Shown here piece after piece: positions 18,152-29,000 of a stretch of 45,810 nt of DNA. The translations under genes and the position numbers were made by a program. The DNA is from DASTPP01 sp035762175 (lineage in GTDB: Bacteria; Myxococcota_A; Polyangia; Polyangiales; Polyangiaceae), in assembly GCA_035762175.1 (NCBI GenBank), contig DASTPP010000340.1, positions 1 to 45,810 on the forward strand. The letters run 5' to 3'. Position 1 is the first letter of the stretch. Every line of letters begins with the position of its first letter. The notes below the pieces were generated by a model. The model had not been told where the DNA came from. It was given only the letters and a program-made list of their open reading frames with translations, and did not search any database.

Positions 18152-18346
18152 CCGAATTTCGAGCGTCGACGCGAGCTCGGGGGTGAGCTTCTTGTCGCCG
18201 AGGCCGATGCCGTTCGCCTTCAGGTCGAAGGCGAGAATGCGGTAATCCTCTTCGTCCGAGAGCTTGCCCGCGCCGCCGGGGGGCACGGCCTTCGTCGCGA
18301 ACGCGGCGACGTCGCCGGCGGTCTCTCCGGCTCGTTGGTACAACGG
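18152..18346 (-). pseudogene. C-terminal relic of a class I cytochrome c
   Basis: One minus-strand frame reads LYQRAGETAGDVAAFATK, then PPGGAGKLSDEEDYRILAFD and LKANGIGLGDKKLTPE. This matches the second half of small cytochromes c (normally ..MPPG.PGSLSDEEY..ILAFDLKANG..). The CxxCH haem site is missing upstream and the ligand Met position is Val, so it cannot be a working cytochrome. The frame continues past the expected end without a stop. Confidence 0.5.
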
Positions 18347-18722
18347 AGTCGGACGGGCGCGGGGGGTTCCCCGAAGCGTGGGGCCGGCCGGGCGGGCGCC
18401 CAGAGGCAGCCGGGCGCCGGGTCGCGCGCGGCCGGCGGGGGGGTCGAGCGCGCGGCCGCCGGCGCGTCGGGCGTCGACCCACCACCGGGGGCGCGCGGGG
18501 GCCGGGGCGCCGAGAATGCGCACACTCGGCGGCAAGCCCACAGGTAGGAGGGCGCCCCCGCTTTTTGTCTTGGCGAAGCACGATTCTACGGAAAGCGGGG
18601 CCCAAGCGACCGCGAGTTCGCCCTCTGAACGGGGCCGGGCGGCCCGCGCGTTCATTCTCTGAACGCAATCGCCATCTTCCCTCGAAGCCAAGATTACAAA
18701 TCGTCAACATTCCTAGTTCGCC
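18347..18722. other. intergenic region with no recognisable gene
   Basis: Between the cytochrome relic and the protease promoter. It starts as GC-rich low-complexity sequence and becomes more A/T-rich towards 18660-18722. I see no gene, repeat or RNA structure that I can support. Confidence 0.4.
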
Positions 18723-18751
18723 TTGACCCCAAGCGCATCCGTCCCGTTAAC
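18723..18751 (+). promoter_or_regulatory. possible sigma-70-type promoter of the M4 protease gene
   Basis: TTGACC (18723-18728) and GTTAAC (18746-18751) with a 17-base spacer, about 48 bases before the ATG, inside an A/T-richer stretch. The -35 element is good (5 of 6), the -10 only moderate. Confidence 0.35.
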
Positions 18752-18798
18752 TCGCGCCCGCCGTCGGAACCCGACGCCATCTCTCGGAGGTGCGTGTG

Positions 18799-21042
<2,244 letters not shown>

Positions 21043-21219
21043 GCGGCCCGCGCCCGCCGGGCGCCCCGCCCCACCGAAGCCGCGCGAGCGGCGGCCCGAG
21101 CCGGCCGCCTCCTCGCCGAAAGCGGTGACGGGGCCCTCGGCGCCGGCCTCGGCGACCTCGTCGCCTTTCTGCAAAAGAAAGACGCGAAAGAGTTCCTCCG
21201 CGGCTCGCTGCTGTTTTGA
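21043..21219 (+). other. open stretch after the protease stop, possible gene remnant
   Basis: In the same frame as the protease, 58 codons after its TGA are open and end GLGDLVAFLQKKDAKEFLRG and SLLF before a TGA at 21217. This end looks like real protein sequence, but there is no start codon or ribosome site, and the first half is Arg/Ala-rich. It may be the tail of a lost gene or chance. The rest of this gap shows no clear feature. Confidence 0.2.
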
Positions 21220-22431
21220 CGCGGGCCGACGGCGTCGGCGGCCCACGACCGCCGGGGCTCAGTCGCAGGTTTCGGGCAAGGCCCGCTGGCGCTGGCGGGC
21301 GCGCCAGCGGGCCAACGGCATGGGGCCGCAGACGAGATCGCTCGCGCCCACGATGGCGCGCGTTCGGGCCCGCGCTCCTGCGCGCCCGCGGCGCCGACGC
21401 CTCGCTGCTCGCGCTGCGCTTCGGCCTCTCGCCCGACGCCGAGGCGCGCGACGAAGAGCCCCTCGCCCCCTCGCTGCTCGGCGCGCTGCTCGAGGCGGGC
21501 GCCGAGGCCACGGGCGAGCCCTACCTCTCGCTCTCGCTGCCCGAGGCCCTGCCCTTCCGGCGCTACGGCGCCGCCGAGCTCTCGGCGAGGGCCAGCGCGA
21601 CCCTGCGCGACGCGCTCGCGCATACCGCCCGCTACCTGCCCCTCGTCGTGCCCGGCCTCGAGGGCTCGCTCGACGAAGAGGGGGCCGAGGCCACCTTTCA
21701 CGTTCGCCCCCGCGCGGGGCGCCCCGCCCGCCGCCACGATCGGCACGTGCACGAGTACGCCCTCGCCCACGCGCTCACGGCCGCCCGCCGCGAGACCGGC
21801 CTCGCCCTCCGCCCCGCCCCCGCCTTCTTCGCCCACCCCCGCCCGCCCGACCTCGCCCCGCTCGCGCGCTTCTTCGGCACCCACGATCTCCGCTTCGGCG
21901 CCGAGTCGAGCGGCTTCGTCGTGCCCCGCGGGGCGCTCGACGCCCCGACCCGCTCGGCCGACCCGCGCCTGCTGGCCACCGCCATCGACCTCGCCGAGGC
22001 CGCCCTCGCCTCGAGCCCCCGAGGCCGCAACACCACGGCCCTCGTCGCCGACCGGCTGCGCACGCTCTTGCCGGACGCCTCGCTCGAGGCCGCGGCCGGC
22101 GCCCTCAAGATGAGCCCCCGCACGCTGCAGCGCCGGCTCGAACAAGAAGGCACGCGCTTCGCCGAGGTGCTCGACGGCGTCCGGCAGGGGCTGGCCCGGG
22201 GCCTCGTCAAGGACCCCGCCCTGCCCCTCTCCGAGCTCGCCTTCCGCCTCGGCTTCGCCGACCTCGCGACCTTCAGCCGCGCCTTCAAACGCTGGACGGG
22301 CATGCCCCCGGGCGCCTTCCGCCGCGTCTTAACGCGACCCGGGCGGCGGCGGCAGCCCGCCGGCGCGACGGCGGCGCGCCGGCGGCGAAGCGCGGGGCGG
22401 GCCGGCGGGGCCGGTGCTACGGTAGGGGGCC
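21216..22431 (+). CDS. AraC-family transcriptional regulator, frame apparently disrupted at both ends
   Basis: The middle is clearly an AraC-type regulator: an N-terminal arabinose-binding-like domain (LLRARGADASLLALRFGLSP ... GALLEAGAEATGEPYLSLSL) and a C-terminal double HTH (LEAAAGALKMSPRTLQRRLE, ELAFRLGFADLATFSRAFKR, then MPPGAFRR). The start is a problem: this frame offers only a TTG at 21216 with a 50-residue Arg-rich leader, while the frame used by ATG 21320 reads TRSLAPTMAR and joins the domain after a one-base slip near 21360. The end is also a problem: there is no in-frame stop after GAFRR; a TAA at 22330 lies one base out of frame, and the frame stays open to 23264, merging with the nucleotidyltransferase gene. 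I give the end as the base before the next gene. Confidence 0.6.
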
Positions 22432-22674
22432 ATGACGCCGCGCGAGCTCGCCCGCCGCTTCGTCGAGGGCCACGAGGCCGCCGCCGCGCTCGAGCGCGAG
22501 CGGCTGCGGCAGGCGGGGCCCGACTACCAGCGCGCCTTCGCCGACGCGATGGCGCTCTTCGACGCGGTGGCCGAGGTGGGCGAGCTCTCGCCCGAGATCG
22601 TGCGGGCCCGCGAGCGCGAAGACGAGCAGGTGCGCGCCACCTGGGCGAAGCTACGCGCGCGGCTGCTGCGATGA
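22432..22674 (+). CDS. small helical protein paired with a nucleotidyltransferase
   Basis: An 80-residue, highly charged and probably all-helical protein (MTPRELARRFVEGHEAAAAL ... EIVRAREREDEQVRATWAKL). It has a good ribosome site (AGGGGG about 3 bases before ATG) and its TGA overlaps the ATG of the next gene (ATGA), so the two are translationally coupled. Short charged proteins upstream of nucleotidyltransferase-fold genes recur in bacteria and are sometimes antitoxins or adaptors. I do not recognise a named family here. Confidence 0.65.
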   Translation: MTPRELARRFVEGHEAAAALERERLRQAGPDYQRAFADAMALFDAVAEVGELSPEIVRAREREDEQVRATWAKLRARLLR

Positions 22675-23264
22675 CCCCCCCGCGCTCGCCCCGCTTTCTG
22701 GCGGCCGTCGAGCTCGCGCAGCGGGCGCTCGACGCCGCGGGGGTGCCCTCGATGCTCATCGGCGGCGTCGCCGTCATCGCCCGAGGCGTGCCGCGTACCA
22801 CGCTCGACGTCGACGCGACGCTCGAGGGGGCATTGACCGACCTCGACGAGGTCGTCCGGGCGTGGCGCCCGCTCGGGCTCGAGCCCCGAATCGAGGGCGC
22901 CGTCGAGTTCGCACGGCGCCACCAGACGCTCCTGCTGCGGGACGCGCGCCACGACGTGCCCGTCGACGTCACGCTCGCGTGGCTGCCCTTCGAGGCGGAG
23001 GCGATCGCCCGCAGCGAGCTCGCGAGCCTGGGCGAGTTGCGCGTGCGGGTACCGCGGGTCGAAGACCTGCTCGTCTACAAATTGGTGGCGGGTCGCCCGA
23101 GAGATCTCGACGACGCCGAGCGGCTCATGTTGCTCCACCGAGAACGGGTCTCGGCGGCGCGCCTGCGGGGGGTCGTGGGCGAGTTCGCCGCGGCGATTGA
23201 AGACGATCGGCCGCTGCGGGCGCTCGAGCGGTTGTTGGCGGGCGCCGGCGGGGCGCCGCGTTGA
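22671..23264 (+). CDS. nucleotidyltransferase-fold protein (AbiEii/DUF6036-like)
   Basis: A 197-residue protein with the minimal nucleotidyltransferase signature: SMLIGGVAVIARGVPRTTLD with Gly-Gly, then Asp46 and Asp48 (LDVDATL), and a third acidic strand VPVDVTLAW (Asp99). A later VPRVEDLLVYKLVAGRPRDL with LHRERV resembles the helical part of AbiEii- and DUF6036-type proteins, several of which act as toxins in toxin-antitoxin or phage-exclusion systems. It starts inside the stop codon of the small upstream gene (ATGA). The same frame is continuous with the AraC gene upstream, which I regard as a result of the missing AraC stop. Substrate unknown. Confidence 0.75.
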   Translation: MTPPRSPRFLAAVELAQRALDAAGVPSMLIGGVAVIARGVPRTTLDVDATLEGALTDLDEVVRAWRPLGLEPRIEGAVEFARRHQTLLLRDARHDVPVDVTLAWLPFEAEAIARSELASLGELRVRVPRVEDLLVYKLVAGRPRDLDDAERLMLLHRERVSAARLRGVVGEFAAAIEDDRPLRALERLLAGAGGAPR

Positions 23265-23348
23265 GCCCGCCCGGGCCCTCGCTCGAGGCGCGCGGCCTCG
23301 ACGCGCGCGGGCGCCGCCGCCCCGTTCGACCCGCCCCGGCGCGGCGCC

Positions 23349-24026
23349 TCAGGGCGGCGGGGCGCAGGTGCAGTTCAGGCAGCCGTGCTCGGCGCAGCTG
23401 CCGCACGAGGCGGCGACCTGCCGGCGCAGCGCCTCGCGCGCCCGGAACACCCGCACCGCCGCGTTGCCGCTCGAGATGCCCTGCTCTTCGGCGAAGGCCT
23501 TGACCGGCAGCCCTTGCACCTCGATGCGCCGCAGGGCCTCGGCGTACTCGGGCTTCAAGGTCTCGGCGAGGCGCCCGACGCACTGGCAGACCGCGTCGTG
23601 CACCTCGCCCTCGGGGGCCTCGTGCGCCTCGAGCTCGGCGGCGAACGACGCGAGCGCGCGCTCGGCCGAGCCGCGGCGGCGGTGGTAGTCGACGACGGCG
23701 TTGCGCAAGGTGCGGTAGAACCACGCGAGCGCCGACTCGTCGTCGCGCAGGGCGCCGGCGCGGTCGATGCCCCGCACGAAGGCCTCTTGCAGCAGGTCTT
23801 CGGCCAGATCGGTTCGGCCGACGCGCCGCTCGAGAAAGCGCAGAAACTCGCGGTGGTTGTCGACCAGCAGGCGAACGACCTCGGGGCTCGGCGCCCGCCG
23901 CGCCTCGTCGCCCGCCGCGCCCTCGCCCGGCGCCGCGCCCCCGGCCGGGGCGACGTCGTGGCAGGCGGCTCTGGGCGCGTCGCGCGCGGCGGGCGCGGCG
24001 GCGGTCGGGGGCTGGTCGGCGGGCAT
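23349..24026 (-). CDS. ECF sigma factor with cysteine-rich metal-sensing tail (CorE-like)
   Basis: A 225-residue ECF sigma factor. After a 48-residue Ala/Pro-rich N-terminus, region 2 reads LVDNHREFLRFLERRVG ... DLAEDLLQEAFVRGI and ALAWFYRTLRNAVVDYHRRR; region 4 reads EYAEALRRIEVQGLPVKAFA and NAAVRVFRAREALRRQV. Two cysteine signatures set it apart: CQC (Cys147/Cys149) in the linker between regions 2 and 4, and a C-terminal cluster CGSCAEHGCLNCTC (Cys208, 211, 216, 219, 221). This matches the CorE/CorE2 type known from Myxococcus xanthus, in which bound metal (copper or cadmium/zinc) directly controls the sigma factor without an anti-sigma. It is divergent from doxX-chrA (77 bp between starts), the likely target. 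Confidence 0.88.
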   Translation of the reverse strand: MPADQPPTAAAPAARDAPRAACHDVAPAGGAAPGEGAAGDEARRAPSPEVVRLLVDNHREFLRFLERRVGRTDLAEDLLQEAFVRGIDRAGALRDDESALAWFYRTLRNAVVDYHRRRGSAERALASFAAELEAHEAPEGEVHDAVCQCVGRLAETLKPEYAEALRRIEVQGLPVKAFAEEQGISSGNAAVRVFRAREALRRQVAASCGSCAEHGCLNCTCAPPP

Positions 24027-24103
24027 GGCGAGAGAAGCGTAGCGCGCGGGCCTCGGGGGGTCGATCGGGCCATGGTATGGTCGGCCGCGAAGGCACCGAG
24101 ACG

Positions 24104-24580
24104 ATGAGCCAGGGCGAGCCGGGGCACGCGAGGGGGGCGAGGGCGTGGCTCTTCCGGGGCGAGGCGCCGGCGGCGACGGTGCTCATCCGGCTCGCGGTGG
24201 GCGCGGTCTTCTTGTCGGAGGGCGTGCAGAAGTTCTTGTTCCCCGCCGAGCTCGGGGCCGGGCGCTTCGCCAAGATCGGGCTGCCCGCGCCGGCGCTGCT
24301 CGGGCCCCTGGTCGGCGCGGTCGAGATCGCGTGCGGCTCGCTCGTGCTGGCCGGGCTCTTGACCCGGCTCGCGGCGCTGCCCCTCGCCGCCATCATGGTC
24401 GTCGCGATCGCGACGACGAAGCTGCCCGAGCTGTCGAAGTCGGGCTTCTGGGCCGCGGCCCACGGCGCCCGCACCGACTGGGCGATGCTGCTCGGCGCGC
24501 TCTTTCTCGCCGCGGTGGGGGCGGGCCCCCGGTCGGTCGACGCGAGGCTCGGGCGTGACGGCGGCGCGCGCGGGGGCTGA
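24104..24580 (+). CDS. DoxX-family membrane protein
   Basis: A 158-residue membrane protein with four predicted segments, including IRLAVGAVFLSEGVQKFLFP and LVGAVEIACGSLVLAGLLTR. The R-(x)7-F-x-x-E/x-G-x-x-K pattern at the start and the GxxE..G motif in segment 2 are DoxX/DoxD-like. Members are often found with redox and metal stress genes; the exact role is not settled. The segment TKLPELSKSGFW then HGARTDWAM is typical of the family. Start at ATG 24104 (GAAGG about 10 bases upstream); an in-frame start at 24077 is possible. It overlaps chrA by 26 bases. Confidence 0.8.
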   Translation: MSQGEPGHARGARAWLFRGEAPAATVLIRLAVGAVFLSEGVQKFLFPAELGAGRFAKIGLPAPALLGPLVGAVEIACGSLVLAGLLTRLAALPLAAIMVVAIATTKLPELSKSGFWAAAHGARTDWAMLLGALFLAAVGAGPRSVDARLGRDGGARGG

Positions 24581-25742
24581 GGGGGGCGGGGCCCCGCCGC
24601 GGGCCCCGCTCGGCGAGCTCGCGGCGCTCTTTCTGCGCCTGGGCCTGACGGCCTTCGGGGGCCCCGCGGCGCACGTGGCGATGATGCGCGACGAGGTCGT
24701 CGTCCGCCGGCGCTGGCTGAGCGAAGAGGCCTTCCTCGATCTGGTCGGCGTGACGCAGATCTTGCCGGGGCCGAACTCGACCGAGCTCGCGATTCACATC
24801 GGGCTCGAGCGCGGGGGCCCGGCCGGGCTGCTCGTCGCGGGCGCCTGCTTCATCGGGCCGGCGGCGCTCGCGAGCGGCGCGCTCGCGTGGGCGTACGTCC
24901 GCTACGGCGCGCTGCCGCAGGCGGGCGGGCTGCTCTACGGCGTCAAGCCCGTCATGATCGCGGTCGTCGCGCAGGCCCTCGTCGGCCTCGGCCAGAAGGC
25001 GCTCGTCGGCTGGCACGCCCGCGCGGCGGCGGCGGCGGCGCTCGGGGCGGCGCTCGCGGGCGCCCACGAGCTCGTCGCGATCTCCGGGGCCGGGGCGATC
25101 GCGGCCTCCGTCGCGGCGGCGAAGGGCGGCGCGAGGGGGGCGCCGCGGGCGTGGGCCCCGCCGGCGCTCGGCGCGCTCGGGGCGAAGGCGGCGGGCGGGG
25201 CGGCGGCGGCGGGGGCGGGCCTCGGGGCGATCTTCGCGGTCTTTCTGAAGACGGGCGGGCTGCTCTTCGGCAGCGGCTACGTCCTGCTCGCCTACCTGCG
25301 GGCCGATCTCGTCGAGCGCCGAGGGTGGCTGACGGAGGCGCAGCTGCTCGACGCCATCGCCGTCGGCCAGGTGACGCCGGGCCCGGTGTTCTCGACGGCG
25401 ACCTTCGTCGGGTACTTGCTCGGCGGGGGCCCGGGCGCGCTCGCGGCGACGGCGGGCATCTTCCTGCCGGCGTTCGTCTTCGTCGCGCTCGCGGGCGGGC
25501 TCGCGGCGAGGCTGCGCCGGTCGGCGGCGGCGGGCGCCTTCTTGGACGGGGTCAACGCCGGGTCGCTCGCGCTGATGGCGCTCGTGAGCGTTCACCTCGC
25601 GAGGGGCGCGCTCGTCGACGCCCCGGCCGGGCTCATCGCGGCGGCGGGCGGCTTCGCGCTCTTCCGCCTGCGGCTCAACTCGGCCTACCTGGTGCTCTTC
25701 GGCGCCCTCGCCGGCCTCGCGCTGACGCGGGCGCGGGGCTGA
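24555..25742 (+). CDS. chrA: chromate transporter (CHR family, two-domain)
   Basis: Inner-membrane exporter of the chromate ion transporter family, 395 residues, two homologous halves. Half one carries RLGLTAFGGPAAHVAMMRDE and GVTQILPGPNSTELAIHIG; half two repeats the pattern as FLKTGGLLFGSGYVLLAYLR and AIAVGQVTPGPVFSTATFVG. These PGP motifs are the family hallmark. Begins with GTG at 24555, overlapping the doxX end, so the two are co-translated. The linker between halves (about 180-215) is Ala/Gly-rich. Whether the substrate is really chromate is inferred from the family. Confidence 0.9.
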   Translation: MTAARAGAEGGGAPPRAPLGELAALFLRLGLTAFGGPAAHVAMMRDEVVVRRRWLSEEAFLDLVGVTQILPGPNSTELAIHIGLERGGPAGLLVAGACFIGPAALASGALAWAYVRYGALPQAGGLLYGVKPVMIAVVAQALVGLGQKALVGWHARAAAAAALGAALAGAHELVAISGAGAIAASVAAAKGGARGAPRAWAPPALGALGAKAAGGAAAAGAGLGAIFAVFLKTGGLLFGSGYVLLAYLRADLVERRGWLTEAQLLDAIAVGQVTPGPVFSTATFVGYLLGGGPGALAATAGIFLPAFVFVALAGGLAARLRRSAAAGAFLDGVNAGSLALMALVSVHLARGALVDAPAGLIAAAGGFALFRLRLNSAYLVLFGALAGLALTRARG

Positions 25743-25772
25743 GGCCGCGGGGCGTCGGGGCCCGCGGGCTGG

Positions 25773-25908
25773 CATCTCGTTTCGTCTCCCGCGCCGCGGC
25801 GGGGCCATCTCGCTTCGGGGCGCGGGGCGGGCCATCTCGCTTCGGGGCGCGGGGCGCTAGTTGGTATCTCATTTCGATTTCCGTGCGCGGCGGGGCCATC
25901 TCGTTTCG
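25773..25908. repeat. five spaced copies of CATCTCGYTTCG
   Basis: Copies start at 25773, 25806, 25833, 25865 (variant TATCTCATTTCG) and 25897, with spacings of 33, 27, 32 and 32 bases. Copies 2 and 3 share a longer identical stretch (CCATCTCGCTTCGGGGCGCG). They fill the 336-bp gap between chrA and the RND gene, and most are close to three helical turns apart. The final part of the gap (25970-26035) is A/T-rich and may hold the promoter, but I see no good -35/-10 pair. Confidence 0.6.
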
Positions 25909-26078
25909 ATGGGGGGCGACCAGGGCCCCTGCGGCCTCGTTTTTGCCTGGCCCCGGGCCGGTTCGGAGGCGTGCTTTTCGGTGATATTCTCAAAGCGATG
26001 ACTTGTATTCAGCGCTCGCACCGTTTAGAAATAAGGCGTGGCGGGCGCGGCGGCCCGCCCGAGGGGCCCTCGCAGATC

Positions 26079-29000
26079 ATGTGGATAGTCCGGCTCGCCC
26101 TGCGCCGCCCGTACACCTTCGTGGTGATGGCGCTACTCTTGCTCGTCGCGGGCTACCGCACGGTGCGCACGATGCCGACCGACATCTTCCCGTCGGTCGA
26201 CGTGCCGGTCATCAGCGTGGTGTGGTCGTACGCCGGCCTGCCCGCCCAGCAGATGGAGCAGCAGATCACGCAGTTTAGCGAGTACACCATCGCGGGCAAC
26301 GTGGCGGGCATCAAGTCGCTCGAGAGCGACAGCTTCGACGGCACGTCGGTCATTCGCGTGTTCTTGCACCCGGGGGCCGACGTGCCCTCGGCGATGGCGA
26401 CGATCACGGCGATGTCGCAGGGCATCTTGCGGCGCATGCCGCCGGGCACCTCGCCGCCGCTCATCTTGCGCTACAGCGCCTCGAGCGTGCCGATCGTGCA
26501 GCTCGCCTTCAAGAGCGACACGCTGAGCGAGGCCGAGATCTTCGACCACGTCAACCAGCGCGTGCGCACGATGCTGAGCGTCATCCCCGGCACGCGCTTC
26601 CCGCTGCCCTCGGGCGGCAAGGCGCGCCAGATCTCGGTCGACCTCGACCTCGGGGCCCTGCGGGCGCAGGGGCTCTCGCCGACCGACGTGGGCCAGGCCA
26701 TCACGGCGCAGAACCTCACCCTGCCGACGGGCAGCGCGAAGATCGGCGAGCGCGAGTACCGGGTGACGCTCAACTCGAGCCCCGAGGCCATCGCGGCGCT
26801 GAACGACGTGCCCGTCCGCTCGGCGGGGGGCCGCACGGTGTTCGTGCGCGACGTGGCGCACGTGCACGACGGGTTCGCGGCGCAGGTGAGCTTCGCCCGG
26901 CAAGACGAGCGGCGCGCGGTGGTGCTCTCGGTGCTCAAGACGGGCGAGGCGTCGACGACCGAGGTGGCGCGGCGGGTGAAAGAGCTCCTGCCGGCGGTCC
27001 GGGCGTCGGCGCCGCCGGGGCTCGAGGTCGAGCTCTTGGCCGACCAGTCGGTCTTCGTCACCGAGGCGATCGACGGCCTCCTGCTCGAGGGCCTCGTCGC
27101 CGCGTTCTTGACCGCGACGACGGTGCTGCTCTTCTTGGGCAGCTGGCGCTCGACGCTCGTCGTGGTCGTGTCGATACCCCTGAGCGTGACGGCGGCGCTG
27201 CTCGGGCTGCGGGCGCTCGGGCACACGGCCAACACGATGACGCTCGGGGGCCTCTCGCTCGCCGTCGGCATCTTGGTCGACGACGCCACGGTCGAGGTCG
27301 AGAACGTGCACCGGCACCTCGCGATGGGCAAGCCGCTCGACCGCGCCATCCTCGACGGGGCGCGGCAGATCGCGGTGCCGGCCTTCGTCGCGTCGCTGTC
27401 GATCGGGCTCGTGTTCGTGTCGCTCGCGTTCCTCGACGGGCCGGCGCGCTTTCTCTTCCTGCCGATGGGCCTGGCGGTGGGCTTCGCCGTGATGGCCTCG
27501 TACGCGCTCTCGCGCACGCTCGTGCCGACGATGGTGCTCTTCCTCTTGCGCGACGAGCGGCGCGGCGGCGCCTCGCGGGGGCCGCTCGGGCGGGCGCAGC
27601 GGGCCTTCGAGGGGGCGTTCCGGCGCCTCGAGGCGGGCTACGCGGGGCTGCTCGCGGGGGCCCTCTCGCGGCGGGGGCGCGTCTGCTTGGGCTTCGGGGC
27701 GGTGGCGGCGGCGGCCGCGGCGCTCTCGCCCTTCGTCGGGCGCGACTTCTTCCCCCAGGTCGACGCGGGGCAGATCCGGCTGCACGTGACGGCGCCGCCG
27801 GGCACGCGGCTCGAAGAGACCGAGCGGCACTTCTCGGCCGTCGAGGCGACGATCAAGCGCGTCATCCCCGAGGCCGAGCGGGGCACCATCCTCGACCAGG
27901 TGGGGGTGCAGCAGGCCTACACGCTCGCCATCACCGACAGCGCCAACGTGAGCACGTCCGACGGCGAGGTGCTGGTGACGCTCAAGCCGGGCCGCTCGAA
28001 GAAGACGGCCGAGTACGTCGCGGCGCTGCGGCGCGAGCTCGGGCGCGAGCACCCCTCGCTCGGGTTCTACTTCCAGCCGGCCGACATCGTGACCCAGATC
28101 TTGAACTTCGGCCTGCCCTCGCCCGTCGACGTGCAGGTGAGCGGGTTCAAGCGCGACGCGACGCTCGCGGCGGCCCGCCAGATCGCGCGCGAGCTCGCGG
28201 CGGTGCCCGGCGCGGCCGACGTGCGGCTGCACCAGATCGTCGACGCGCCCCGGCTGCACGTCGAGGTCGACCGGCAGCGCGCGCTCGAGGTGGGCCTGAC
28301 CCAGCGCGACGTCGCGGGCGACCTGTTGCTGGTCTCGTCGTCGAGCGGGCAGACGACGCCGACCTTCTTCACCGACCCGAAGACGGGCTTCGCCTACCCG
28401 GTCTCGGTGCAGGTGCCCGACTACCAGGTCGACTCGCTCGACGCGCTGACCACCCTGCCGCTGCGCGCGCCGGCCGGCACGCAGCTGCTCGGCGACCTCG
28501 CCGCGATCGAGCGCCGCACGACGCCGGTCTTCGTCACGCACAAGAACGTGCAGCCGACCTACAACGTGCGGGCCGACGTGCAAGACGCCGACCTCGGCTC
28601 GGTCGCGGCGCGCGCGCAGGCGATCGTCGAGGCGGCGCGGGCGAAGCTGCCGCCCGGCTCGACCGTCGAGCTCCGGGGCCAGGCGGCGAGCATGCGCGAG
28701 GGCTTCGCGGGGCTCGGGCTCGGGCTGCTCGTCGCGGCGCTGCTCGTCTACGCGCTGATGGTCGTCAACTTCCAGTCGTGGCTCGACCCGCTCGTCATCT
28801 TGGCCGCCCTGCCCGGCTCGCTCGCGGGCCTCGTCTTCTCGCTCTTCGCGACGCAGACGAGCTTCAACATCCCCTCGCTGATGGGCGCCATCCTGAGCGT
28901 GGGCGTCGCGACGATGAACTCGATCCTGGTGGTCACGTTCGCGCGCGAGCGGCGCGCGGCGGGCCTGGGCGCGCGCGAGGCGGCGCTCGAGGCGGGGCGC

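Noticed and set aside
17828..18710. Long minus-strand open frames covering the lipoprotein and following gap
   Set aside because: Only a short cytochrome-like stretch is meaningful; the remainder is Arg/Pro/Ala-rich with no start or ribosome site.
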